Under the pieces are notes generated by a model, which made no database searches, had not been told where the DNA came from, and was given only the letters and a program-made list of their open reading frames with translations. From Bacteroidales bacterium (GTDB taxonomy: Bacteria; Bacteroidota; Bacteroidia; Bacteroidales; UBA932): 64,000 bases of DNA. How positions within the stretch are numbered: the first letter of the stretch is position 1; every line of letters begins with the position of its first letter. Positions 24,353-32,430 of this stretch are shown here, piece by piece. The stretch lies in the NCBI GenBank assembly GCA_016285455.1, contig JAEEQS010000002.1:1-64000 (forward strand), in the 5' to 3' direction. A program made the position numbers and the translations under genes.

Positions 24353-25766
24353 ACCCCAGGAGGCCCTCCAGCCACTCAAGGGAATCATCTTTACCCCCAT
24401 GAGCATAGTCATCCTTCGTTATCAGAATGGCTTTACCGCGATGAACAATGTAGCATCTCTCCATTCTGCCGGTAATAAAGTCATCCTTGCGCCCGTATAG
24501 TTTCCGGGCAAGTTTCCTGGTCGGCAGCGGCTTTTCCCCCATGTGTTGGTCCAAATCGAAGATGACAGCCTTACAACCTTGCCCAAGACTGCTGCGGAAC
24601 CCCGTTGTTATACCTTTATACCCCTCAATGCCCTTACGGTCAGCAACAATCCCGTCAATAGTATATTCCGGGTTCTTGCGTCCATCCTTATAGTGTCTAC
24701 GAATTTCCATTGAGCTATTAGGGAAAGCCGTAAGGAGTTTTCTGGCTGTCTGAATGTTTTGCTCTAAATCTTTCAAGTCAGCCCTTGAACTTATCAAAAG
24801 CCTTTTTCCTAGCTCAATATCAGCATAAAAAGCATTTTCATCGGCACATATTCTAATTAAGCCACATTCTTGGCAAAGCGGATTGTCAGGGTCTCCGGCA
24901 AAAAGCTTCAGGTTGGCTTTGGTGCAGCCTTTGCACTTGCTGATGGTGTATGGGTTATAGTCCGGGAAGGTCTTCTGCTGCTTGCCCGGATTGAAGTTGA
25001 ACATTCCCTTCTTGTCGTTGGCAAGAGCTTTTGCGCCACGTTGCATGGCTTCGTTGTGAGGAGTGGGTTCGTGCATATACCGGAGGACCTGGACTACCGT
25101 GCAGCGGCAGTTCCAGCCGTTTGGAGGATAGTAGGAATCCCAGAAGGAGTCTGATGCTGGAAGAGTGACATCATGCAGGGCTGCGTGTTCCGGCCTTACT
25201 GCTCCATCATTGGCCGTGCGGTACTGGAGATAGTATTCATCCTCATCCTTGGAGAACTGCTCCCATCTGGCAGCCATATCAGCCGATGCGGAAACAAAGT
25301 TGTACTCTGCCCTGAGATACCTTTCGTTGTAGGTCTGGTCTATCTTTTTAACGTCGTTTAAAAACTGGTTAAACGGCTTTTTCTTGCCGTCTTCATCCAG
25401 GAGAGAATAAAATGCTTCTCCGACTTCATGGAAAGTCTTAAAACCGCTGAAAATGTAGTCTGAACGCTGGAGGTTTGCCCTCATCTCATCGGACATTTCC
25501 TCCTGGGCAAAGGTGGAGTCCAGGATATCGGAATGAGTTTCTATGAAGCTCTCTACTTCCGGCTCACGAAGTATGTCTATCCGGAGAGCTGCACCTTTCT
25601 CCCTGAAGAGTGCAGACATCATCTTCTCGAACTTCTTGTGGAGTTTCTTCTGGAGTTCTGACGGGACTTCCGCCTGCTTGGCCAAAGTCAGGCCTTGAGC
25701 GTTCCATTTGGACAGGATCTGCTCATATCTCAGGTGCAGCCCCTCATAGTCGGAGGGGCTCAGTCG
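24351..25766 (-). CDS. MuF head protein with C-terminal nuclease-like toxin domain
   Basis: Head morphogenesis protein reached from the portal gene by a -1 frameshift; frame given from the slip site (471 codons). The only usual-type start is TTG at 25685; between slip site and TTG the frame is open and protein-like (RLSPSDYEGLHLRYEQILSK). Numbering from the TTG: MuF core with YRTANDGAVRPEHAAL and PPNGWNCRC (about 155-195), a zinc-ribbon-like CxxC pair (251/254, 271/274), then a C-terminal domain (about 285-440) with NPEYTIDGIVADRKG, where PE (339-340) and DRK (349-351) fit a PD-(D/E)xK or CdiA tRNase-like site. MuF-linked toxins of temperate phages are known. No immunity gene follows. Confidence 0.82.
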   Translation of the reverse strand, partial: RLSPSDYEGLHLRYEQILSKWNAQGLTLAKQAEVPSELQKKLHKKFEKMMSALFREKGAALRIDILREPEVESFIETHSDILDSTFAQEEMSDEMRANLQRSDYIFSGFKTFHEVGEAFYSLLDEDGKKKPFNQFLNDVKKIDQTYNERYLRAEYNFVSASADMAARWEQFSKDEDEYYLQYRTANDGAVRPEHAALHDVTLPASDSFWDSYYPPNGWNCRCTVVQVLRYMHEPTPHNEAMQRGAKALANDKKGMFNFNPGKQQKTFPDYNPYTISKCKGCTKANLKLFAGDPDNPLCQECGLIRICADENAFYADIELGKRLLISSRADLKDLEQNIQTARKLLTAFPNSSMEIRRHYKDGRKNPEYTIDGIVADRKGIEGYKGITTGFRSSLGQGCKAVIFDLDQHMGEKPLPTRKLARKLYGRKDDFITGRMERCYIVHRGKAILITKDDYAHGGKDDSLEWLEGLLG

Positions 25767-25772
25767 AAAAAA
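25738..25772 (-). other. Programmed -1 frameshift signal joining portal and MuF
   Basis: On the coding strand: heptamer T TTT TTC (25772-25766) in the portal frame (CGT TTT TTC GAC TGA), 5-nt spacer GACTG, then a perfect 8-bp stem AGCCCCTC / GAGGGGCT (25760-25753 and 25745-25738) with a 7-nt loop. This is the textbook X XXY YYZ plus spacer plus hairpin. A -1 slip avoids the portal TGA and enters MuF in frame, giving a portal-MuF fusion of about 888 residues. Confidence 0.8.
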
Positions 25773-27016
25773 CGGTTTGGAGTCTTCTTGCTTCCAGTCA
25801 AGCCAGGGAGTCCGTTGTTTCTTCTCTCTCCGGCAGGGATTCCGTATTTGTCCTGGAAGTAAGATCCGTCCACCTCATAGTTATTGAGCACCATCTGCTC
25901 AATGGCCACCTGCTGCTCCGGAGTATAGTCCACCGGATCATCCCAGTTGAATGTAAGATCCTTCACAGGGAAGCCGTGTCTGACCATCTTTGGCAGCAGC
26001 TGGTTGTTGACTACATCCCTGACCATATCACAGTAAGCCTCAATGAGGTTCTTGAAGACCTTCATGTGTGTTTGGCTCTGGCTCAGGGAGCTGCCGTCTT
26101 CTATGGTCATAGTCTGCTTCAGGACCAGTTTGGAGAGCTCGGAGTTGCAGCGGTCTATCCTTTTGTCATAGACATTGAAGGCATCGCCTTTAGAACTTTC
26201 CACGAGTTCTATGTCTGTGGTGTCATCAAATACTCCCCAGGCTTTGGCTCCCATATTCTCCATCATAGAGGCCACTTTCTTCCTCTCGTTTTCATCCCTG
26301 GCCGTAGTCTTAGCAATCCTGACAGGGATGCCGAACATCTCAGCGAAGGTATCCCAGAAAGCTCCGGCATATTTCTTTGGGATGGTATGCAGTGCTGCTT
26401 TCTTGTATAGGCCAAGATCATCTTTCTTTCCGGCTTCAATAAGCCAGTCCACATACGGTGCGCTGCGGTAGTCTATTCCGGACTGCCACCCCTCTCCCAG
26501 TGTCTTTACGATGCGGCCATATTCCGGAATGACATGCTTTCTGGGAATGAGTTTCACTCCGTCAAAGTTGATGTTGCCGTTCTCATCGGTGATGACATTG
26601 CCGAGCTCAACGAGCGAATGACCCCAGTAGATGGATTCCAGGATATAGTCGAGAAGATCCTTGAACCACTCAGTGTTGAAATAGACTTCTGCATCCTTGA
26701 CAGTATCGCCTTTAGGGTTGGTGAGCTTAAAGCTGCGGCATTTGACAAAGCCGTTCACCTGTCCTATAGCACCTGTAAGATGGGCATCAAGGTCCACATC
26801 ATTGTATATGTCATAAAGCTGCAGCCTCTGCGGATTCTCCACATTCACGGCCAGCTGGCAAGCATATCTCCAGTGGGAGATGTCATGCTCTGTAAGCATA
26901 TCCGTGTATCGCTGAAGATCCACTACAACCTTCTTGAGTCTCTTGCGGTCTGAAGCCTTAGAGAGGTCAAACGTGCCGTGTTTTTCGCTTTTGAGTATGT
27001 TCTTTTTCTTTTCCAT
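25760..27016 (-). CDS. Portal protein (DUF935, Mu gp29-like)
   Basis: 418 residues. DUF935 portal proteins form the dodecameric ring at one head vertex through which DNA enters and leaves. The core includes WRYACQLAVNVENPQ, a GHSLVELG segment, PRKHVIPEYGR, and a C-terminal LKQTMTIEDGSSLSQSQTH plus stem and crown helices. Its last codons hold a slippery heptamer and the hairpin that would extend a fraction of chains into MuF. In Mu the two are separate genes (29 and 30). Confidence 0.9.
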   Translation of the reverse strand: MEKKKNILKSEKHGTFDLSKASDRKRLKKVVVDLQRYTDMLTEHDISHWRYACQLAVNVENPQRLQLYDIYNDVDLDAHLTGAIGQVNGFVKCRSFKLTNPKGDTVKDAEVYFNTEWFKDLLDYILESIYWGHSLVELGNVITDENGNINFDGVKLIPRKHVIPEYGRIVKTLGEGWQSGIDYRSAPYVDWLIEAGKKDDLGLYKKAALHTIPKKYAGAFWDTFAEMFGIPVRIAKTTARDENERKKVASMMENMGAKAWGVFDDTTDIELVESSKGDAFNVYDKRIDRCNSELSKLVLKQTMTIEDGSSLSQSQTHMKVFKNLIEAYCDMVRDVVNNQLLPKMVRHGFPVKDLTFNWDDPVDYTPEQQVAIEQMVLNNYEVDGSYFQDKYGIPAGERRNNGLPGLTGSKKTPNRFFD

Positions 27017-27049
27017 ATGTTTGTTTTCTAGGGATCGATCCTTTCCGGA

Positions 27050-27469
27050 TTACCATATGTTCTTCAGGCGTTTTGCGCTGCCCCAATGGAGCTTCTGTCC
27101 TATCTGCTGTCCATCTTCGTCTTCAGCCAACGGAAGATCCGGAGTAACTGTGCCGGCCTGGACTTTCTCCAGCCATTTGATAGCCTGGTCATAGCGTTCC
27201 TTCCTGGTTTCGGCACCCATCCTGGCAGAGTTGGAGGACACCATATGGTACAGGGCAATGTCGCAGGTATACATTACTATCTGCTTGTTGCGGTTTTCTC
27301 CTTCAGCCGCAAAGATGGCCGCACAGTCAAACTTTGGCCTGAGGTATCCGGATATCTCTTCTATGGCTTCAGCTTCTGCATTCTGCCGGTTGGTCGTATC
27401 TGTCTGGCTCACCACTCTCAGGGCAGCTTCACCGATAACAACCTTATAATCTTCTTCAGTGATGAACAT
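27050..27469 (-). CDS. DUF1320 protein (Mu gp36-like)
   Basis: 139 residues from ATG 27469 (MFITEEDYKVVIGE); a longer frame upstream is unlikely. DUF1320 proteins are head-tail connector or adaptor proteins of Mu-like phages. Features: N-terminal helices, the AEAIEEISGYLRPKFD segment typical of the family, and CDIALYHMVSSN. It lies between portal and small head genes. Confidence 0.82.
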   Translation of the reverse strand: MFITEEDYKVVIGEAALRVVSQTDTTNRQNAEAEAIEEISGYLRPKFDCAAIFAAEGENRNKQIVMYTCDIALYHMVSSNSARMGAETRKERYDQAIKWLEKVQAGTVTPDLPLAEDEDGQQIGQKLHWGSAKRLKNIW

Positions 27470-27480
27470 ATACTTACGTT

Positions 27481-27720
27481 TTATTTGTCGTTCTCTTTTT
27501 CTGCTTCCTCCATCTTTGCTCCAAGGGCAACCAAGCAAAGAGCCATAACAGCCTCGCTGTCTTTTAGAGCAGATGACGGCACCTCAACCCCTGGGCTGTT
27601 TTTGATTTCGGAAACTATCCTCTCAAGCATTTCTTTTTCTGGTGCCTTGGCCTGCATTTTGAGAATTGCTGCTGTTCCCTCCATGACATCATTATCCAAT
27701 TCAATAATCAATCTTGCCAT
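27481..27720 (-). CDS. Small acidic phage protein
   Basis: 79 residues, helical, with alternating acidic and basic patches (MEEAEKENDK at the end). Located in the head-gene block with 5-11 bp gaps to neighbours. Not recognised. Confidence 0.55.
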   Translation of the reverse strand: MARLIIELDNDVMEGTAAILKMQAKAPEKEMLERIVSEIKNSPGVEVPSSALKDSEAVMALCLVALGAKMEEAEKENDK

Positions 27721-27725
27721 AGTTG

Positions 27726-27962
27726 TCAGTCTGTTATGAATAGAGCTATCTTTTCTATGTCTTCTACGGTGGTGCCTTTCTTGAACCTCTTCCTCCGGAT
27801 AAGTTCTTTAATTGTTTTCTTTGGAATCACTATAGGCTTTCCTCCGAAGTAGAGAACATAGTATCTTACGTTAAATGTCTTTGCCAGGGCTTTTGCCTGT
27901 CTTACGGCTCTTTTGTACCTGACGGCAAATATCAGGTGCCTTATTTTCTTGAACAGTTTCAT
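27726..27962 (-). CDS. Small very basic phage protein
   Basis: 78 residues from ATG 27962, Lys/Arg-rich (KLFKKIRHLIFAVRYKRAVR). The C-terminal half (FGGKPIVIPKKTIKELIRR) is alpha/beta. Ends the frame immediately after the terminase gene. Function unknown; high charge suggests nucleic-acid contact. Confidence 0.55.
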   Translation of the reverse strand: MKLFKKIRHLIFAVRYKRAVRQAKALAKTFNVRYYVLYFGGKPIVIPKKTIKELIRRKRFKKGTTVEDIEKIALFITD

Positions 27963-27963
27963 A

Positions 27964-29523
27964 TTACCATCTGTTTTTAGGTGACGGCCTCTTGCCGAAT
28001 ATCGGCGTGAAGCTTGTATGTCTTGTGAATTTCTGTAGTATGAATATTGCCCCTTCATCAGCATCCGGTGCATCATCGTGTGCGTTGCTGCCTCTCTCCA
28101 GAGCAAGCGTCTGCTCTATTCCGGTCTGCATGTCGGTGGTGTTTCTCAGGTCTTCGTTGTAGAACACAAAGCCTCTCTCCCAGAGCGGAGAAACAGCCTC
28201 TATCCTGGCTATCTTTTCCGGCTTCTTTCTTTTGTCCGGCATCAGCGGCAGCTGGTAGCCTCGTATCTCTCCTTCCCTGGTGAACTCATCCAGGATGGTG
28301 TCCTGCATGAAGTTGGCCTCCATATAGAACAGTACAGCAACATTCTCTGGAAGGCTTTCATAGAAGTTATACAGCCAGCGCACCATTCCGGAGACAGTGT
28401 CCTGTCTTACATAGCAGTCTATCAGGTGCAGCTCATTTCCCGTCTTTCCCCAAACACGGGAAGCCTTGTAGTCGTTTGTCTTGGAAGCTTTGAACGAAGG
28501 GTCTGTATAGCAGACTATCTGGTCATATTTGTGGAGAGGAAGGATCTTCTTGTACTTGATCCAGGTATGCTTGAAGATGGTGCCTTCTGTAATAGGGTTA
28601 TTCATCATCTCCTTGTTCCAGGCAGCGTATCCCACAAAGTCTGCGTACTGTTGGGCCTCCTCCTTGGTCCATTTCTCTTTCCAGGTCGGATTGCCGTCTG
28701 CATCCACTGCCTTGATCTCTGAGACCAGGACTCCTTTCTTGGCTGCTATGTTTGCAAGAACGGACTTCTTTGCAATGAGGTTGCCCACCATGATGAAGCG
28801 GCCACGTCCTACGTCCAGAGCTCCGAAGAGGGCTTCTACAACCCACTCTGTCATCTTCCGGACACGGTCTTCATTCCGGCAGAGCTCGTCATCGTCCAAG
28901 TCATCTATGACTATGTAGTCCGGACGGTCTTCACGGTTTCGGAGTCCACGGGGGCTCTGCCCTCTGCCGCAAGCCAGGAAGTGGATTCCGCTCTGGGTGG
29001 TGAACTCTCCCTCTTCCCAGTTGCCCAGGTTCTTCTGTTCACCGAAATCGGCAATCAGTCTCTGGTTGAACTCCAGTTCTGCCTGGATATCGCCGAGAAG
29101 CCTCTTGGCGGCATCCTCGCTTTTGCCCACGATGACCATGAACTTGATCAGCGGCAGAGCCTGGAACATCAGCCACAGCGGCGTGAAGATGTCGCAGTGT
29201 GTGCTTTTGGCATGGCCTCTTGGCCATTTGAATACGGCTTTGAGATTTGGGTTTTCCTTTATCTGCTTGGCTGCAGCATTGTGGAACGGGGCGTTGTGGA
29301 TAATCCGGACAGGCTTTCCGGTGGTCTTGTCTCTGAGCGTGAGGTAATGTGGAAAGTAGTACTCGCAGAAGGCGGCATAGTCTTTCCTCAGACGTGCAAT
29401 GCGCAAGTCTTTCTCCGATGGAGTCTCATGTGCCAGCGATGCCGTCTCCGTAAGGGTCTGCACCTGCTTGCAATGCTCCTTCCATTCAAGATACCGCAGC
29501 TTTATGTCTGAGGGTGATGCCAT
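27964..29523 (-). CDS. Terminase large subunit (Mu gp28-like)
   Basis: 519-residue DNA-packaging motor. The ATPase shows a Walker A variant KWPRGHAKST (99-108) and Walker B YIVIDDLDDDE (203-213). The RNase H-like nuclease has D341 in CYTDPSF and the final acidic cluster HDDAPDADEGA near residue 490. The enzyme drives DNA into the prohead through the portal and cuts it at headful. It overlaps nothing but sits 12 bp after the small subunit. Confidence 0.92.
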   Translation of the reverse strand: MASPSDIKLRYLEWKEHCKQVQTLTETASLAHETPSEKDLRIARLRKDYAAFCEYYFPHYLTLRDKTTGKPVRIIHNAPFHNAAAKQIKENPNLKAVFKWPRGHAKSTHCDIFTPLWLMFQALPLIKFMVIVGKSEDAAKRLLGDIQAELEFNQRLIADFGEQKNLGNWEEGEFTTQSGIHFLACGRGQSPRGLRNREDRPDYIVIDDLDDDELCRNEDRVRKMTEWVVEALFGALDVGRGRFIMVGNLIAKKSVLANIAAKKGVLVSEIKAVDADGNPTWKEKWTKEEAQQYADFVGYAAWNKEMMNNPITEGTIFKHTWIKYKKILPLHKYDQIVCYTDPSFKASKTNDYKASRVWGKTGNELHLIDCYVRQDTVSGMVRWLYNFYESLPENVAVLFYMEANFMQDTILDEFTREGEIRGYQLPLMPDKRKKPEKIARIEAVSPLWERGFVFYNEDLRNTTDMQTGIEQTLALERGSNAHDDAPDADEGAIFILQKFTRHTSFTPIFGKRPSPKNRW

Positions 29524-29535
29524 TGTCAGTGATGT

Positions 29536-30009
29536 TTAGCGTCCAAGCCTTTCTCCCATCTTCTCCACCACGAACATGTCCTGATACTTGTTGATGGCCT
29601 TCCTGAGTTCCGGTGTCAGATGCGGGTCTGTCTGCGCTCTGAACTCCAGCCATTTGTTGAATGCCATAAATACCTCTATGACATCCACGATATTGGCTTT
29701 CTTGTCCAGTTTCTCTATGACTGAGGAGAGTTTGGAGAGTTTGTCTCCCAGGCTGGCCATAAGTGCAGGATCCTTGGATGCGTTCACCTGCTCGATGAGG
29801 TTGTCTATCGTGAGCAGCAGCTTGTTTACCAGTTCCGGCCTGGTGATGTTCTTGGCAGCCCTGGACTCTTTCCATCCCTCGGTGTTGCACCAACGGGAGA
29901 TGGTAACCTTGGAGATGCCTGTTTTCTGCGCTATCTCCTGCTGTTCCATACCGGAGAGATATAATGTCTTGGCCAGAGATTTCTTGTTTTCGATATCAGC
30001 TTTCTTCAT
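29536..30009 (-). CDS. Terminase small subunit-like HTH protein
   Basis: 157 residues. An N-terminal helix-turn-helix (MEQQEIAQKTGISKVTISRW, residues 21-40) followed by long helices for oligomerisation, as in small terminase subunits of Mu-like phages (gp27 position). It recognises phage DNA for packaging. First gene of the leftward block, divergent from the protease gene across a 145-bp control region. Confidence 0.8.
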   Translation of the reverse strand: MKKADIENKKSLAKTLYLSGMEQQEIAQKTGISKVTISRWCNTEGWKESRAAKNITRPELVNKLLLTIDNLIEQVNASKDPALMASLGDKLSKLSSVIEKLDKKANIVDVIEVFMAFNKWLEFRAQTDPHLTPELRKAINKYQDMFVVEKMGERLGR

Positions 30010-30061
30010 ACGGTTTGATTTTGCAGCGAATTTGTCTGAAAATCAGATGTCAGGCAAAAAA

Positions 30062-30121
30062 GTGTGCAACCATTGCACACTTGTATGCAACCGTTGCACA
30101 CTTTTTTTGACGGTTGCACGC
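30062..30121. promoter_or_regulatory. Tandem palindromes in the divergent late control region
   Basis: GTGTGCAACCATTGCACAC (30062-30080, an 8-bp inverted repeat) and GTATGCAACCGTTGCACAC (30083-30101) are a 21-bp direct repeat with two mismatches, so the sites lie on the same face of the helix two turns apart. A related half-site CGGTTGCACG lies at 30111-30120. The array sits between the divergent terminase and protease operons; a late activator or repressor site is likely. Confidence 0.65.
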
Positions 30122-30154
30122 CTAAGACTAAACTTGCTCAAAAATCAAACGGAC

Positions 30155-31075
30155 ATGAATGAAATAAGAGCAAGGCTTAGCAACGACAGCCTAAACAGTT
30201 ACGGAACCAGAATCCTTACGGAAGGACTGGACATAGAGCAGTACCAGAGAAATCCGGTGCTGCTGTATATGCACCAGAGAGGCTTCGTGGTCGGCCAGGT
30301 AAAAGATATAAAGAAGGAGAAAGACGGAGTTTATGGAACCCTTGTCTTTGACGAAGCCACTGACCTGAGCAAGCAGCTGAAGAAGCAGTATGAGGAGGGC
30401 AGCATGAGGATGGTGTCTGTGGGCATTGATATCCTTGAACTCAGCGATGATCCTAAAATGCTTGTGCTGGGCCAGACCTCTCCTACGGTGACCAAGAGCA
30501 AGCTCTACGAAGTCTCCTGCGTAGATATTGGAGCCAACGATGATGCGTTGAGGCTTTCCAGGGACGGCAATCATCTTACCCTGGGGAAAGACAGCAAGAA
30601 CCCTTTACCATTATTAACCAATAAAACCAAAGAAAAAAGTATGGAACAAAAGAAATTAGCCCTGTTGTTAGGGCTGCCGGAAGATGCTTCGGAGAAGCAG
30701 ATCCTGGCAAAGATCCAGAGCCTGCTTTCTCTTGCCGAGGAACTCAATACCTTGAAGAAAGAGAAAGAGGAACTGACATTGTCAGCCATCACTTCTTCTG
30801 TAGAAGATGCGGTTAAGGACCGCAGACTCTCTGCAGACAGAAAGGGCCAGTTCATTGAACTCGGCAAGAAGATCGGCGTGGCAGAACTGAAGAAAGTGCT
30901 TCAGGCTATGAACCCTGCAGTAAAACCAAGCCAGATGCTCGGTGGAGTGTCTGACGGAGCATGGAAGAAGCTCAGCGATGTTCCGGCTGACCAGCTGGAA
31001 GCTATGAAAGAGAACGACCCTGCACAGTACTGCAGACTCTTCAAGGCCGAGTACGGATTCGAATGTGAAATCTAA
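30155..31075 (+). CDS. Prohead protease with nested scaffold (Mu gpI/gpZ-like)
   Basis: 306 residues from ATG 30155. The N-terminal half is an HK97-type serine protease with H40 (LLYMHQRG) and S88 (RMVSVGID) and the usual YEVSCVDIGAND end. The C-terminal half is a helical scaffold. An in-frame ATG at 30641 (MEQKKLALLLGL, residue 163), preceded by an A-rich stretch, could start a separate scaffold protein, as gpZ within gpI in Mu. The protease trims scaffold and capsid during maturation. The frame extends further upstream but that part covers the control region. Confidence 0.85.
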   Translation: MNEIRARLSNDSLNSYGTRILTEGLDIEQYQRNPVLLYMHQRGFVVGQVKDIKKEKDGVYGTLVFDEATDLSKQLKKQYEEGSMRMVSVGIDILELSDDPKMLVLGQTSPTVTKSKLYEVSCVDIGANDDALRLSRDGNHLTLGKDSKNPLPLLTNKTKEKSMEQKKLALLLGLPEDASEKQILAKIQSLLSLAEELNTLKKEKEELTLSAITSSVEDAVKDRRLSADRKGQFIELGKKIGVAELKKVLQAMNPAVKPSQMLGGVSDGAWKKLSDVPADQLEAMKENDPAQYCRLFKAEYGFECEI

Positions 31076-31087
31076 AAAACAACCGCT

Positions 31088-32428
31088 ATGAAAAAGTTTA
31101 TTGTTATCGCTATGGCTCTGATGCTCAACTGCGTTTCAGGAGCCTTTCTGGGTGCCACAGTAGGCCTTGAGCCGATTGTAGGTGCCGTCGGGATGAACAT
31201 TGTGGCAGTAGCCGCCGGCTTTATGCCTGCAGAGTATTCTATCCTGCGTGCAGGAGTGTATCGTGAAATCTGGACCGGAGAGATGGTCAAGAAACTCCGT
31301 GGGGGGCTTGCAGCCACCTGGCTGGACGGAATTCCAGATATGTCTTCTCTTGTGGATAATGACGTTATCCATCTTGTTGATGTGGGAGTTGATCCTGATG
31401 TACTGGTGAACAACACCACTTATCCTATTCCGGAGCAGGCTCTTAACGATGCCGACATTCCTGTTGGACTGGACAAGTTCCAGACCAAGGTTACTCCTAT
31501 TACAGATGATGAGCTTCACGCAATTAGCTACGATAAGATGGCCAGGGTACTGGAAAGCCATGGTAATGCCATCAACGACAGCAAGTTTGCCAAGGCAGCC
31601 CATTCTATCTGCGCTGCAGCAAATACTGCTGCAACCCCTGTGCTCAGCACTAGCGGTGCTGTAATCGCCGAGACCGGCAGAAAGAGGATGACCCGTCAGG
31701 ATCTCATCGATCTGAAAGCCGCTCTGGATAAGCTCAGAGTTCCTGCAGAGGGAAGAAGGCTCGTTCTCTGCCCTGATCACGTCAATGACATGCTTGGATG
31801 GAGTGAGGCTTTCGAGCATCAGTATTCTCTTGACAATGCCAACGGCAAGATTGCAAGACTCTACGGATTCGACATCTACGAGTTTGCGGCCAACCCACTC
31901 TACACCACCGCAGGTGCCAAGAAGGCTTATGGCTCTACTGCTTCAACCGGTGAGTTCCAGTGCTCGTTTGCATTCTATACCAACCGCATCTTCAAGGCTA
32001 CCGGTTCCACCAAGATGTACCACCGTCTTGCAGAGACTGATCCTGAGAAGCAGCGCAGCACCATCAACTTCCGCCATTACTTCATCGCAATGCCGAAGAA
32101 GGCAGATGCCGGTGCCGTGCTTATGAGCGGATACAATGCAGGTGGCCAGCCTACTATTACCGGCGATGATTCTCTGGAGGTAGCAGCAACTTCAGGTAGC
32201 AATACCAGGACTTATGCCACTAGCAACGGAGCTGCAGTAACAGCAGAAAGCAATGCTGATTGGCTGACCGTTTCCGCTTCAGGCAATAAGGTAACCTTCA
32301 CCAGAACCGCTTATGCTTACAGCGCAGAAGATCCAGAAACCCGTTCTGCAACTGTAACAATTGGTATATCCGGAACCAACGTCACTAAGAGTGTGACCGT
32401 AACCCAGGCAATGGCCAGCCAGAGCTAA
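31088..32428 (+). CDS. Major capsid protein (Mu gpT-like) with C-terminal BACON-like domain
   Basis: 446 residues. The middle (about 50-350) is a Mu-type major head subunit: MSSLVDNDVIHLVDVGVDP, a CPDHVNDMLGW strand and MYHRLAETDPEKQRSTINFR. The N-terminus is very hydrophobic (MKKFIVIAMALMLNCVSG), like a signal sequence, which is odd for a capsid and may be removed by the protease. Residues about 355-446 read as a BACON domain: a short EVAATSG strand, ADWLTVSASGNKVTFT, R-S-A-T-V-T-I and the closing VTVTQA. Such a domain on the outside of the head could bind mucus or glycans. Confidence 0.85.
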   Translation: MKKFIVIAMALMLNCVSGAFLGATVGLEPIVGAVGMNIVAVAAGFMPAEYSILRAGVYREIWTGEMVKKLRGGLAATWLDGIPDMSSLVDNDVIHLVDVGVDPDVLVNNTTYPIPEQALNDADIPVGLDKFQTKVTPITDDELHAISYDKMARVLESHGNAINDSKFAKAAHSICAAANTAATPVLSTSGAVIAETGRKRMTRQDLIDLKAALDKLRVPAEGRRLVLCPDHVNDMLGWSEAFEHQYSLDNANGKIARLYGFDIYEFAANPLYTTAGAKKAYGSTASTGEFQCSFAFYTNRIFKATGSTKMYHRLAETDPEKQRSTINFRHYFIAMPKKADAGAVLMSGYNAGGQPTITGDDSLEVAATSGSNTRTYATSNGAAVTAESNADWLTVSASGNKVTFTRTAYAYSAEDPETRSATVTIGISGTNVTKSVTVTQAMASQS

Positions 32429-32430
32429 CC

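Noticed and set aside
25610-26410. 266-codon open frame on the plus strand
   Set aside because: Antisense to portal and MuF, which have recognised domains; a shadow frame.
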